Assembly: GCA_037446355.1 (NCBI GenBank)
Contig: JBBIIT010000013.1
Coordinates: 1 to 64,000 of the forward strand
DNA: 64,000 nt
Reading direction: 5' to 3'
DNA from: Roseiarcus sp037446355
Lineage (GTDB): Bacteria > Pseudomonadota > Alphaproteobacteria > Rhizobiales > Beijerinckiaceae
Shown: positions 38,068 to 47,516 of the stretch, one piece after another
Layout: every line of letters starts with the position of its first letter
Numbering within the stretch: position 1 is the first letter of the stretch
Position numbers and translations under genes: made by a program
Notes under the pieces: model-generated
Databases searched by the model: none
What the model saw: the letters and a program-made list of their open reading frames with translations, nothing else
What the model was told of the DNA's origin: nothing

Positions 38068-39864
38068 ATGGCGCAAGGTTTCGAAGCCGCCAACGCGCCG
38101 TTCGACCGGCTCTCGCCGACCGAGCTGGAGACCGTGCGAGCTGCGCTCGACATCGGCTATTTTTCGCCCGGGGAGACGATCATCGCGCGCGGGGGCGCCC
38201 CCGACAGCCTGTTTATCGTGCTGAAAGGCGCGGTCGCCGAACGCGATGGCGAGGAGGTCCTTTCGCTGCGTGGCCCGGGAGATTGCTTCGATAGCCGGGC
38301 GTTGGTGCAGGGCGGCGGCTCGAACGCCTTCATCGCCAGCGAGGAAACCCTGTGCCATCTGCTGCCGCGCGACGTCACGCTGCGGCTCATCAACGCCAAT
38401 CCGCGTTTCGCCGCTTTCTTTTACCTGGACGTCACCCGTAAGCTCGAGGCCGCGGCCAACGAGGCCGACGAAACTCGGTTCGGCGCGCTCATGCACGCGC
38501 GCGTTCGCGATCTGCACCTGCATCCCGCCGCCTTCGTCGCCGCTTCGGATTCGATTGAAGCCGCTGGCCGCAAGATGAACGAGGTCGCGACCAATGCGCT
38601 GTTCGTGCGCGACGGCGAGCGCGTCGGCTTCATCACCGCGACCGATCTCGCCGAGGCCGCGATCTTGCGCCGTCTGCCGATTGACGCGCCCGTGGAGAGC
38701 GTGACGCGATACAAAATCGTTTCGGTAGGCGCCGACGATTTCGTCACGCGGGCGCTGTTGCAGATGACCAAGCACAACAAGCGCCGCGCCGCCGTGACGC
38801 AGGACGGCCAATATATCGGCATTCTCGAAGACATCGATCTCTTGAGTTATCTGGCCGGCAATTCACGGCTCGTCGCGGCGCGCATCGACCGCGCGACTTC
38901 GGTGGTCGATCTCGCGTTGGCGGCGAACGAGATCGAAGGCCAGACGCGTATGTTGCGCCGGCAGGGCGTCAAAATCGAAGTCGTCAGCGAGTTCGTCTCC
39001 GACCTCAACCGGCGCCTGATGGCTAAGCTCTTTCGTCTGATCGCGCCCAAGAGCGTGCTCGAAAAGGGCTGCCTGATCGTCATGGGCAGCGAGGGGCGCG
39101 GCGAACAGACCATGCGCACCGACCAGGACAACGGCCTTATCCTTTCGGCGCCCGTTCCCGAAGTCGATCTCGACGCGTTTCGCAAGGACTTCTCAGCGGC
39201 GCTGGAGACATTCGGTTTCCCTCCCTGTCCCGGCGACGTGATGGTGCGCAATCCGCTATGGTCGAAAACGGCGGAAGAGTTTCACGCCGATTTTCAGCGC
39301 TGGTTGGCGATCCCGGACCCGAACGCGCCGATGAATATCGCGATCTTTTATGACGCGGAGGCGGTCGCGGGCGATCCGGATCTGCTCGCCGGGGCCAAAC
39401 AGGTTCTGGTCGATGCGATGGCGGGCGAACCCGTTCGCCTCGCCTATTTCGCACGCGCCGTGGATGCGTTTCCCACGCCAATCGGCTTCTTCAACACGCT
39501 CGTCACCTCACAAGGGCAGGGCGACGCGCTCGACCTGAAGAAGGGGGGCATATTCCCGATCGTCCATGGCGTGCGCGCGCTCGCCATCGAGCACAAGCTG
39601 ATGGAGACCGGCACGGCCGAGCGGATCGCCAAGCTCGTCGAGATCGGCGTTCTGAAGCCAGAGTTCGCGCGCGAACTGACAGAGGCCTTGCGCTATCTGA
39701 TGACGCTGCGCCTCGACGGCCAACTTTCGCTCGCCAAATCGGGAAGCCTGGTCAAGCCGGCTTTGCTGACAAGCATGGAGCGCGAGCTGTTGCGCGACGC
39801 GCTGCAGATCGTCAAACGGTTCCGCGAACACGTGCGCCACCACTTCAACCTCAACATGTTCTAG
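38068..39864 (+). CDS. cNMP-binding/CBS/DUF294 nucleotidyltransferase-like protein
   Basis: The 598-residue protein has a cyclic-nucleotide-binding-like domain (about 10-125), two CBS domains (about 150-270), and a DUF294 nucleotidyltransferase core (about 300-440). The core has the GlnD-like signature MGSEGRGEQTMRTDQDNGLI, which holds the GS and the two metal Asp. A C-terminal helical DUF294_C region runs to residue 598. It looks like a signal-responsive nucleotidyltransferase; neither ligand nor target is known. A DnaQ-like exonuclease starts two bases after its stop, a recurrent pairing. Confidence 0.88.
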   Translation: MAQGFEAANAPFDRLSPTELETVRAALDIGYFSPGETIIARGGAPDSLFIVLKGAVAERDGEEVLSLRGPGDCFDSRALVQGGGSNAFIASEETLCHLLPRDVTLRLINANPRFAAFFYLDVTRKLEAAANEADETRFGALMHARVRDLHLHPAAFVAASDSIEAAGRKMNEVATNALFVRDGERVGFITATDLAEAAILRRLPIDAPVESVTRYKIVSVGADDFVTRALLQMTKHNKRRAAVTQDGQYIGILEDIDLLSYLAGNSRLVAARIDRATSVVDLALAANEIEGQTRMLRRQGVKIEVVSEFVSDLNRRLMAKLFRLIAPKSVLEKGCLIVMGSEGRGEQTMRTDQDNGLILSAPVPEVDLDAFRKDFSAALETFGFPPCPGDVMVRNPLWSKTAEEFHADFQRWLAIPDPNAPMNIAIFYDAEAVAGDPDLLAGAKQVLVDAMAGEPVRLAYFARAVDAFPTPIGFFNTLVTSQGQGDALDLKKGGIFPIVHGVRALAIEHKLMETGTAERIAKLVEIGVLKPEFARELTEALRYLMTLRLDGQLSLAKSGSLVKPALLTSMERELLRDALQIVKRFREHVRHHFNLNMF

Positions 39865-39866
39865 CG

Positions 39867-40538
39867 ATGTGGCCGAACTGGATACGCCGCCCCCTCGACC
39901 GCGCCCGTCTGCGCGATCCCGCCTATCGCTTCTTGTTCGAGCCGGGTCCGCCGGACGAGGTCGTGTCGATAGACTGCGAGACGACGGGGCTTGACCGGCG
40001 CCGGGACGACATCGTCGCCATCGCGGCGGTGAAGATTCGGGGAAATCGCATTTTGACGAGCGAGCGTTTCGAGACGACGGTGCGCCCCGCCGCCAAGATG
40101 AAAACCGACGCGATCAAGGTGCATCGCCTACGCGAGAGCGACGTCGCGGGGGGGCGCCCGATCGCCGAGGCGATGCCCGAGTTCCTGCGCTTCATCGGAG
40201 GCCGGCCGTTGGTCGGGTTCTACCTCGAATTCGACGTGGCGATGCTGAATCGGCCGATGCGCGCCTGGCTCGGCGTCGCCTTGCCCAATCCGCAGATCGA
40301 AACGTCGGGGCTTTATTATCGGCTCAAATACGGCGATGCGCCGCCGGGAACGCACGTCGATCTGAGCTTCGCCTCGATCCTACGCGACCTCGACCTGCCG
40401 ATGCTCGATCAACACGACGCCTATTCCGATGCGTTGATGACGGCGATGATCTATCTCGCGCTGAGGGATCGCGGGGCGCGTGGGGCGAAGATCCCGCGTT
40501 CGCGCTATACTAGCGTCACGCCGTTCGCGGCAGGGTGA
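39867..40538 (+). CDS. DnaQ-like 3'-5' exonuclease (DEDDh family)
   Basis: The product of 223 residues has all four DEDDh elements: SIDCETTGLD (Asp and Glu, about 34-43), VGFYLEFDVAML (Asp) and QHDAYSDALMT (His and Asp). This supports a functional exonuclease fold like DNA polymerase III epsilon, but it lacks the replicative epsilon's clamp- and alpha-binding tail, so it is probably a separate nuclease. It follows the DUF294 gene by two bases, which implies a joint role. The substrate is unknown. Confidence 0.88.
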   Translation: MWPNWIRRPLDRARLRDPAYRFLFEPGPPDEVVSIDCETTGLDRRRDDIVAIAAVKIRGNRILTSERFETTVRPAAKMKTDAIKVHRLRESDVAGGRPIAEAMPEFLRFIGGRPLVGFYLEFDVAMLNRPMRAWLGVALPNPQIETSGLYYRLKYGDAPPGTHVDLSFASILRDLDLPMLDQHDAYSDALMTAMIYLALRDRGARGAKIPRSRYTSVTPFAAG

Positions 40539-40550
40539 CGCGCGGCCCGT

Positions 40551-42035
40551 TCAACCCGTCTCTTGCAGCAGCGACAACTGGCGTTGCGCGCTTTCGCCCG
40601 CCAGGTCAGCGAGCGGAGTGGGGTAATCTCCGGTGAAGCAATGATCGGTGAATTGCGGCAGGGCGAGATCGCGCCCGGAATATCCCATCGCGCGATAAAT
40701 GCCTTCGACCGAGAGGAAGGCGAGCGAGTCGGCGCCCATATAGGCGCGCATCTCTTCCAGAGTCATGCGCGCCGCGAGCAACTTGTCGCGCTCGGGCGTG
40801 TCGATGCCGTAGAAGTCGGGATGCGTGATCGGCGGCGAGGAAATACGGAAATGCACCTCGCGCGCGCCCGCGTCGCGCATCATCTGCACGATCTTGACGC
40901 TAGTGGTGCCGCGCACGACCGAGTCGTCGATCAGCACGATGCGCTTGCCCTCGACGACGGCGCGGTTGGCGTTGTGCTTGAGCTTGACGCCGCTTTCGCG
41001 GATCGCCTGGGTCGGCTGAATGAAGGTGCGCCCGACATAGTGATTGCGGATGATGCCGAGTTCGAACGGCAGGCCGCAGGCCTTGGCGTAGCCGAGCGCG
41101 GCGGGCACGCCGGAATCGGGAACGGGAACGATCACGTCGGCGTCGGCGGGCGCCTCGCGCGCGAGTTCGGCTCCCATCGCCTTGCGCGCGTCATAGACCG
41201 AGCGGCCATGCACGACCGAGTCCGGGCGCGCGAAATAGATGAACTCGAATATGCAGGGACGCGCCTTTTGCGGCGGGAACGGCTTGAGGCTGCGCATCCC
41301 GTCGTCGTCGATGACGATCACCTCGCCGTTCTCGATGTCGCGCACGAATTTCGCGCCGATGATGTCAAGGGCGCAGGTCTCCGAAGTCAGGATCGGGCAG
41401 CCGTCGAGTTCGCCGAGAACCAGCGGGCGGATGCCAAGGGGATCGCGGGCGCCGATCAGTTTCTTGTTGGTCAGAGCGACCAGCGCATAGGCGCCCTCGA
41501 TCTGCCTGAGCGCCTCGACGAAACGGTCGACGATGCGCGGCTTGCGCGAGCGCGCGGCGAGCAACAGCACGACTTCGGTATCGGATGTCGATTGGCAGAT
41601 GGCGCCGGCGTCGATGAGTTCGCGCCGCAGCATAAGCGCGTTGGTCAGATTGCCATTATGCGCGACGGCGAGGCCGCCCGCGGCCAGTTCTGCAAAAAGC
41701 GGCTGAACATTGCGCAGGATTGTCGCGCCCGTCGTCGCGTAACGGACATGTCCGACCGCGGCGGAGCCGGGGAGGCGTTCGATCGTCGCGGCGCTGGAGA
41801 AATGATCGCCGACGAGGCCGAGGCGCCGCTCGGAGTGAAACCGGGCGCCGTCGAAAGCGACAATGCCCGCCGCCTCCTGGCCGCGATGCTGCAAGGCATG
41901 TAGTCCGAGCGCGGTGATCGCCGCTGCGTCGGGATGGCCGAAAATGCCGAATACGCCGCACTCCTCGCGCAGACGGTCGCCGTCGAGATCGAATTCCGTA
42001 TCCATGGGCTCCAGGTTTTTCGCGGGCGCCGTCAC
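40551..42035 (-). CDS. purF: Amidophosphoribosyltransferase PurF
   Basis: PurF makes 5-phosphoribosylamine from PRPP and glutamine, the first committed step of purine synthesis. The protein has a short propeptide, then the Ntn nucleophile Cys26 (REECGVFGIF), QHRGQEAAGI of the glutaminase domain and the PRPP loop VLIDDSVVRGTTS. The start is a GTG at 42035 overlapping the cvpA stop (GTGA); an ATG at 42005 would give a 484-residue version and cannot be excluded. Confidence 0.97.
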   Translation of the reverse strand: MTAPAKNLEPMDTEFDLDGDRLREECGVFGIFGHPDAAAITALGLHALQHRGQEAAGIVAFDGARFHSERRLGLVGDHFSSAATIERLPGSAAVGHVRYATTGATILRNVQPLFAELAAGGLAVAHNGNLTNALMLRRELIDAGAICQSTSDTEVVLLLAARSRKPRIVDRFVEALRQIEGAYALVALTNKKLIGARDPLGIRPLVLGELDGCPILTSETCALDIIGAKFVRDIENGEVIVIDDDGMRSLKPFPPQKARPCIFEFIYFARPDSVVHGRSVYDARKAMGAELAREAPADADVIVPVPDSGVPAALGYAKACGLPFELGIIRNHYVGRTFIQPTQAIRESGVKLKHNANRAVVEGKRIVLIDDSVVRGTTSVKIVQMMRDAGAREVHFRISSPPITHPDFYGIDTPERDKLLAARMTLEEMRAYMGADSLAFLSVEGIYRAMGYSGRDLALPQFTDHCFTGDYPTPLADLAGESAQRQLSLLQETG

Positions 42036-42757
42036 GGTTTAGCGCGCGTCGGCATCACCGCGGGAGCGGCGGGCGCCGGCAGCGGCACCGATTTGTTTAT
42101 GAGGGAGTCGAGTTTTTGCTTGTCCGGGCCGGCGGGCGGCGCGGCGTCGGACTTGCGTAGCGGAGTGGGCTCGGGCGGGGTGGTCGGCGCGCTCTGATCG
42201 GGCGGCGTCGTCTCGTCGGGCGGGGTGTCGTTCGCTGTGGCGCCGCCTTTGGTCTTGATCCACGCTTCCAGTGTGGCCGCGGCGTCCTCGGGTAACAAAG
42301 CGATCAGACGATGCGCGGTTTCGATCAGAGCCGGACGGGTCTTGGCGGTCTGCACCCAATCGGGCGCCTGCTTGTCGCCGACCAGCCAATTGAAAATCCA
42401 GAACGCGACCACCGCCAGCAGGAAGCCGCGCGCCATCCCGAATACGAAGCCGAGGGTGCGATCGAGCGCGCCGATCTTGCTATCGAGAATCATGTCGGAG
42501 AAGCGCACGGTGAACAGCGAGACGACGATCAGAGTGGCGAAAAACACAATCGCCGCCGCCACCGCCTGCGCCACCGTCGCTTTGTGGATATAGGGTTCGA
42601 GGTGGGGAAGGACGTAGGGGTAGAAGTAATAAGCCGCCGCCGCCGCCGCCGCCCAGGAGCCGATGGCGAGCACTTCGCGCGTGAAGCCGCGCATCATCGA
42701 AAGCAGCGCCGAAATGAATACGACCGCCAATACGCCAAGATCAAGATATGACGGCAT
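42032..42757 (-). CDS. cvpA: CvpA family membrane protein
   Basis: The 241-residue product has about four transmembrane helices in residues 1-135 and matches the colicin V production protein family (FISALLSMMRGFTREVLAIG; GALDRTLGFVFGMARGFLLA). The C-terminal third is a Pro/Thr-rich disordered tail ending in PAAPAVMPTRAKP. The family is tied genetically to purF and to envelope homeostasis; no biochemical activity is settled. It overlaps purF by four bases. Confidence 0.92.
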   Translation of the reverse strand: MPSYLDLGVLAVVFISALLSMMRGFTREVLAIGSWAAAAAAAYYFYPYVLPHLEPYIHKATVAQAVAAAIVFFATLIVVSLFTVRFSDMILDSKIGALDRTLGFVFGMARGFLLAVVAFWIFNWLVGDKQAPDWVQTAKTRPALIETAHRLIALLPEDAAATLEAWIKTKGGATANDTPPDETTPPDQSAPTTPPEPTPLRKSDAAPPAGPDKQKLDSLINKSVPLPAPAAPAVMPTRAKP

Positions 42758-42843
42758 TCAACAAGCCTCGTCCAAACGCGGAGCAATCGCTGACGCCGAA
42801 AGCGCCGCCCTTCCGCTGACGAGCGGCTTATAGCGAAGCCCGT

Positions 42844-44238
42844 TCACTTCGTCACCTTCGTAGCCACCCCCGAGGCGGCGATTTCCGCGACCAAGCTCGC
42901 GACCGAGGCGATTTGCGAGACCGTGAGGCGCGGCCCTTCGTCCTCCTTGCGGGCGTTGGGCGGGCCGACCGCGCGCGCGAAACCGAGCTTGGCCGCCTCC
43001 TTCATACGCAATCCCGAGTGACCGACCGCCCGAACGGCGCCGGAAAGCGCGATCTCGCCGAAATAGACCGCGTCGTGCGGCAGCGCGACCCCGACCAGCG
43101 ACGAGACGAGCGCCGCCGCGGCGGCGAGATCGGCGGCCGGTTCGGCGATTCTGAGGCCGCCGGCGACATTCAGATAGACGTCGTGCTGGCCGAGCTTCAG
43201 CCCGCCATGCGCCTCCAAGACCGCCAGCACCATGGCGAGGCGGCTGGAGTCCCAGCCGACGACCGCCCGGCGCGGCGTGCCCAGCGTCGAAGGCGCGACC
43301 AGCGCCTGAATTTCCACCAGCACGGGACGCGCGCCCTCGATGCCCGCGAACACCGCCGCGCCCGGCGCCGCGCCGTCGCGCCCCGCCAGGAACAAAGCCG
43401 AGGGATTCGCGACTTCGGCGAGCCCGCCCCCGGTCATTTCGAAGACGCCGATCTCGTCGGTGGCGCCGAATCGGTTCTTGGACGCGCGCAGGACGCGAAA
43501 GGCGTGCTGGCCCTCGCCCTCAAACGACATCACCGCGTCGACCATGTGCTCGACGACGCGCGGGCCGGCGATCTGTCCATCCTTGGTGACATGGCCGACC
43601 AGGATCACCGCGGCGCCGCTGAGTTTGGCGAAGCGGATCAGCGCCTGACTGGCGCCGCGCACCTGGCTGACGGTTCCCGGCGCCGATTCGATGGCGTCGC
43701 TCCACATGGTCTGAATGGAATCGACGATGACGAATTTGGGCGCGTCACCCGAGCCGAGCGTCGCGACAATGTCCTCGATCAGCGTCTGCGCCGCCAGTTG
43801 CACCGGCGCTTTGGATAAGCCGAGCCTCGCGGCTCGCAGGCGCACCTGCTCGGTCGATTCCTCGCCCGAGACATAAACCACCCGTCCGCCGCGCGCCGCC
43901 AGCGCCGCGCAGGCCTGGATCAGCAGCGTCGACTTGCCGATGCCCGGTTCGCCGCCGATCAAAGTCGCCGAACCCGGGACGAAGCCGCCACCCGCAACCC
44001 GGTCGAGTTCGCCGACGCCGGTGACGATGCGCGCGACCGGCTTGGAATTGCCTGAGAGGTCCTCGAGCGGGAAGGGGCGCCCCACCGCGCCCTTGCGCAC
44101 CGCCGCCGCCCCGACGCCAAGCGCCGCCGCCTCCTCAATGATGGTGTTCCATTCGCCGCAGGACTCGCATTTGCCTTGCCAGCGCTGCGTGATCGCGCCG
44201 CAATTCTGGCAGACATAGGACGCGCGGGACTTGGCCAT
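42844..44238 (-). CDS. radA: DNA repair protein RadA
   Basis: RadA is a RecA-like ATPase that drives branch migration during recombination repair. The product of 464 residues has the N-terminal zinc finger CQNCG and CESCGEW, Walker A GGEPGIGKSTLL (about 95-105), the family motif KNRFGATDEIGVFEM, and the C-terminal Lon-like domain. The ATG at 44238 gives MAKSRASYVCQNCG; longer frames upstream lack family similarity. radA-cvpA-purF in this order is usual for alphaproteobacteria. Confidence 0.96.
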   Translation of the reverse strand: MAKSRASYVCQNCGAITQRWQGKCESCGEWNTIIEEAAALGVGAAAVRKGAVGRPFPLEDLSGNSKPVARIVTGVGELDRVAGGGFVPGSATLIGGEPGIGKSTLLIQACAALAARGGRVVYVSGEESTEQVRLRAARLGLSKAPVQLAAQTLIEDIVATLGSGDAPKFVIVDSIQTMWSDAIESAPGTVSQVRGASQALIRFAKLSGAAVILVGHVTKDGQIAGPRVVEHMVDAVMSFEGEGQHAFRVLRASKNRFGATDEIGVFEMTGGGLAEVANPSALFLAGRDGAAPGAAVFAGIEGARPVLVEIQALVAPSTLGTPRRAVVGWDSSRLAMVLAVLEAHGGLKLGQHDVYLNVAGGLRIAEPAADLAAAAALVSSLVGVALPHDAVYFGEIALSGAVRAVGHSGLRMKEAAKLGFARAVGPPNARKEDEGPRLTVSQIASVASLVAEIAASGVATKVTK

Positions 44239-44343
44239 GCGCCGAGGGTGGCCAGATTCGCGCCGGGGTGTCGAGTGCCTTGCGCGGGACCGGCTAAGCG
44301 CGCCCGTCTTGCCTTCATCGCGTCGAATTGCCATGAACGTTCC

Positions 44344-44985
44344 ATGCCGCGCGCTTTCGTGATCGCCGACGACCACGCCCTTTTTCGGACCGGCCTACGG
44401 CTGCTGCTGGGCGACGGTTGCGGGCCGGCGCACATTCGCGAGGCCGCCAACGTCGCCGAATTGCGCGCGGCGCTTGCGGAAGACGCCGCTGTCGATCTGG
44501 CCGTCGTCGATCTATCGATGCCCGGCATGAACGGCGGGGCGACGATCCGCGAGTTGCGGTCCGAGTTTTCGGGGCTTCGCGTCGTGGTGATGTCCGCTTC
44601 GGAGGAGCGCCAGAACGTACTGGACGCGCTCGCCGCCGGCGCCTTCGGCTATATCCCGAAATCGCTCGAACCAGCCGCCATGATCCAGGCGTTCCAGCAG
44701 ATCCTGAGCGGCGGTATTTACGCTCCGACTCTGTTGCTCACCGATTCGGCGTCCGGTCCCGAGGCCTCGCTGGCGCCGGTCGATCCGCAGGTGATCGAAA
44801 GCCTGACCCCGCGTCAGCGTGACGTGTTGCGGCTGCTCGGCAAGGGGCAGGCCAACAAGGAGATCGCGCGCGCGCTCGACATTTCCGAGGGCACGGTGAA
44901 AATCCATCTCGCGGCGATTTTCCGCCTGCTCGACGTGCGCAACCGCACCGAGGCGGTGCTGAAGGCGAGCGCGCTGAATCTCTAA
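44344..44985 (+). CDS. LuxR/NarL-type response regulator
   Basis: The 213-residue protein has a receiver domain (1-120) with acidic pair ADD (9-10), phospho-acceptor Asp56 in VVDLSMPGMNGG, the Ser/Thr switch (VVMSASEE) and the Lys in IPKSLE. An output helix-turn-helix of the LuxR type follows (LTPRQRDVLRLLGKGQANKE, then ISEGTVKIHLAAIFRLL). It is a DNA-binding regulator. Its last four bases overlap the end of the convergent hybrid kinase, the obvious candidate partner. Confidence 0.92.
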   Translation: MPRAFVIADDHALFRTGLRLLLGDGCGPAHIREAANVAELRAALAEDAAVDLAVVDLSMPGMNGGATIRELRSEFSGLRVVVMSASEERQNVLDALAAGAFGYIPKSLEPAAMIQAFQQILSGGIYAPTLLLTDSASGPEASLAPVDPQVIESLTPRQRDVLRLLGKGQANKEIARALDISEGTVKIHLAAIFRLLDVRNRTEAVLKASALNL

Positions 44986-46526
44986 CGCGTCAGCGCGTGA
45001 ATCAGCGTAGAGCGCAAAGCGCGCGGATCGACCGGCTTCGTGAGCCAGGGTAGCCCGGAGCCGCGCAGCGCCGCGATCGCCTCCGGGCTGGTCGAACCGC
45101 TGACGAGCACGACCGAGGGATCGCCGCCTTTCGAGCGCAGCGCCTCGACGAATTGTAGGCCGGTCGCGCCTTCGTTGAGATCGTAATCGACGACCAGCGC
45201 CTCAGGCATCCCGGAGGCGTCGATCGAGGCGCGGGCGGCCGGAATCGTGGAGGCGGCGGCTACGACTGCGCCCTGATCGGCGAATTCCTGTTTCATCGCC
45301 GCGGCGCAAAGCGGGTCGTCGTCGAGGATCAGAATGCGGCGCCCCTGCAGTGATTGCGGGCGCATTGCGACGGTCAGGGTCGGACGCTGCCCCCGGCCCG
45401 CCTCTCGCAGCCAGAGCGTGAAGGCGCTGCCTTTGCCGGGGCGCGAACGCAGCGTGAGCCGACCGCCCATCAGCGCCGTCAGTCGCTTGGCGATGGCGAG
45501 GCCGAGACCGATGCCGTCGTTCGGGCCGGTCGCGGCCATTTTGTCGCGCTGGAATTCCTCGAAGACGCTTGCGGAGCGCTCGGGCGCGATGCCCGATCCC
45601 GTGTCGACGACGCTGATTCCGATCTCCCCGCGGCGGCGGCGGCATCCAAGCAGCACGCCGCCTGAACGGGTGAACTTGAAGGCGTTGGCGAGCAGATTGC
45701 GCAGCGTCAGTTCCAACAGCGTACGGTCGGCGACGACATGGGCGGAGGTCGGCGAGACCTGGAATTTGACGCCGCGCTCGCGCGCCGTCGCGGCAAAGCC
45801 GGGGCTCAGCGACGAGAAGAATTCCCCGAGCGCCAGCGGCGCCATCGTCGGCTTGATAAGGCCGGCTTCGATCTTCGACATATCGAGCAGGGTGTCGATC
45901 ATCGAGCGCAGCGAGCGCAGCGATTGATCGACATGTCCGATCAATTCGCCGGTCTCGCCTTCGGCGAGGCGCCGCTTCAGCGCGCTTACAAACAAAGTCA
46001 TCGCGTGCAGCGGCTGGCGCAGATCGTGGCTGGCGGCGGCCAGGAAGCGCGACTTCGACCTGTTAGCCTCGATCGCCTCGTCGCGCGCGCTCTGCAACTG
46101 CGCCTCGAACGCGCGCTCGCGCGAAATGTCGAGCAGCAGCAGGAACGCGCCCTGCACGCGGCCGGCGACGTCCTTGTCGGGATAGGCGAAGCCGCGCACG
46201 ACGTTGATCATGCCGCCGGCGTAATGGGCGGGCATTTCGAATTCGGCGTGCTCGCCGGCGAAGGCCCGCTCCAGCCCCGCGCGCGCCTCGCGCGGGAATT
46301 GCGAAGCGATTTCGTCGAGGCGCTTGTTCAGATAGGCGGCGGGGCTTTGACCGGTCCAGGCGTCGACCGTCTCGTTGACGAAGTGGCAGACATAGTTGAC
46401 GTCGAAATAGCTGATGACGCCGGGAAGGCCGTCCGCCATGACGTTGAGCATTTGCGCGTCACACAGAAAGCGCGTGGTCCGTTCCATCCCTAAGCAATGG
46501 AACGGCAGGTTGGGTTTGCCCGACAT
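44982..46526 (-). CDS. PAS-containing hybrid sensor histidine kinase
   Basis: The product of about 514 residues has an N-terminal PAS domain (about 20-125, MADGLPGVISYFDVNYVCHF), a coiled linker, and an H-box AAASHDLRQPLHAMTLFVSA with the phospho-acceptor His near 168. The catalytic domain has N, G1 and G2 boxes (NLLANAFKF, DTGSGIAPE, GIGLGLAIAKRL). The C-terminal receiver has its Asp in LVVDYDL (about 445). No transmembrane helix is visible, so it senses inside the cell. The ATG at 46526 follows GGAAA; starts at 46565 or 46487 are alternatives. It converges on the response regulator. Confidence 0.9.
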   Translation of the reverse strand: MSGKPNLPFHCLGMERTTRFLCDAQMLNVMADGLPGVISYFDVNYVCHFVNETVDAWTGQSPAAYLNKRLDEIASQFPREARAGLERAFAGEHAEFEMPAHYAGGMINVVRGFAYPDKDVAGRVQGAFLLLLDISRERAFEAQLQSARDEAIEANRSKSRFLAAASHDLRQPLHAMTLFVSALKRRLAEGETGELIGHVDQSLRSLRSMIDTLLDMSKIEAGLIKPTMAPLALGEFFSSLSPGFAATARERGVKFQVSPTSAHVVADRTLLELTLRNLLANAFKFTRSGGVLLGCRRRRGEIGISVVDTGSGIAPERSASVFEEFQRDKMAATGPNDGIGLGLAIAKRLTALMGGRLTLRSRPGKGSAFTLWLREAGRGQRPTLTVAMRPQSLQGRRILILDDDPLCAAAMKQEFADQGAVVAAASTIPAARASIDASGMPEALVVDYDLNEGATGLQFVEALRSKGGDPSVVLVSGSTSPEAIAALRGSGLPWLTKPVDPRALRSTLIHALTR

Positions 46527-46704
46527 TTTCGTTTCCGCAAATTCGTACGTGGACTTGTAGCACAATCGCCGCGCCTGCGCTGGTTTGTCGCTCCGCCTGA
46601 CGAACTATGCCGTTCGGCCTAGCCCGCCGGTTATCCCGTCTGGCGAATGGCGGCGCGACAGATCGGGGTCCAGATTGCCCGCAGATTCGACGGGGGAGGT
46701 GATG

Positions 46705-47439
46705 ATGACACTGGCGATCCAAACGAGCGACGCGGCGTTCCAACACCTTCGTGGACCCTTCGGGATGAGTGATGTGACCCATTCTCGCTTCTCGCATTCG
46801 GACGCGACCCTTTCTCACTACGCAGCGGGCGAGGAGGTGGTCGGCGAGGGAGATCCGACCGACTATTTCTACATGGTCGTCAAAGGCGTGTTCCGGGCGG
46901 TCAAAGTGACGCGCGACGGGCGCCGGCAGATTTTCGCTTTTTACATGCCGGGCGACATGTGCGGCCTGGAGCCGGGCGCCTCCTACGATCTGACGATCGA
47001 GGCCGTGGGCGCGGGTACGGTCGCGGCGCTCTCGCGCTTGAGCTGCCGTGCGCGCATGAACCGCGATCCCGAGTTCAATTCGGCGGTATTCGAGGGCGCG
47101 ACGCGCGCACTCTCGCTCGCCGTCGATCACATGACGATGATCGGCCGTTCCTCGGCTGAGGAGCGCCTCGCTTGGTTCTTGACCATGCTGCGCGATCGCG
47201 CGGGAGCGCCCGGTCGTCATCCGCCGACCGTCGATCTCGTCATGCAGCGTCAGGACATCGCCGACTATCTCGGCCTCACCATCGAGACCGTGAGCCGCAC
47301 CTTCACCCACATGAAGGAGCGCGGGTTGATCGCGCTGCCCTCGACCCGGCGCGTGCAGATCCTCAATTCTGCCGGGCTGGAGCGCCTCGCCGCCGCCGAC
47401 CGTGACGCGCCCGTGTCGGCGAGGACGATTTGCGCGTGA
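46705..47439 (+). CDS. Crp/Fnr family transcriptional regulator, FixK-like
   Basis: The product of 244 residues has an N-terminal cyclic-nucleotide-like sensor barrel (HYAAGEEVVGEGDPTDYFYM) and a C-terminal winged helix. Its recognition helix LTIETVSRTFTHMKERGLI keeps the E-xx-SR pattern that reads TTGAT-type half-sites. The N-terminal Cys cluster of oxygen-sensing Fnr is missing, so it resembles FixK/NnrR-type regulators, which answer to upstream signals instead. GGAGG (46695-46699) is five bases before the ATG at 46705. No matching TTGAT-N4-ATCAA palindrome was seen nearby. It is divergent from the hybrid kinase. Confidence 0.88.
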   Translation: MTLAIQTSDAAFQHLRGPFGMSDVTHSRFSHSDATLSHYAAGEEVVGEGDPTDYFYMVVKGVFRAVKVTRDGRRQIFAFYMPGDMCGLEPGASYDLTIEAVGAGTVAALSRLSCRARMNRDPEFNSAVFEGATRALSLAVDHMTMIGRSSAEERLAWFLTMLRDRAGAPGRHPPTVDLVMQRQDIADYLGLTIETVSRTFTHMKERGLIALPSTRRVQILNSAGLERLAAADRDAPVSARTICA

Positions 47440-47478
47440 ATTGAAGTGGCGGGCGAGAGCGGCTTGGCGATCGCGCTT

Positions 47479-47516
47479 TTGACATGCGTCCCACATGCGA
47501 CTAGGTTGTACGCATG
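47479..47516 (+). promoter_or_regulatory. vapBC promoter and probable autoregulatory operator
   Basis: A consensus-like pair TTGACA (47479-47484) and TAGGTT (47502-47507) has 17-base spacing. The expected transcription start falls within a base or two of the vapB ATG at 47514, so the mRNA would be leaderless or nearly so. ACATGCG occurs twice (47482-47488 and 47493-47499, 11 bases apart) and CGCATG in inverse orientation at 47511-47516, a pattern expected for a ribbon-helix-helix antitoxin operator. Confidence 0.6.
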
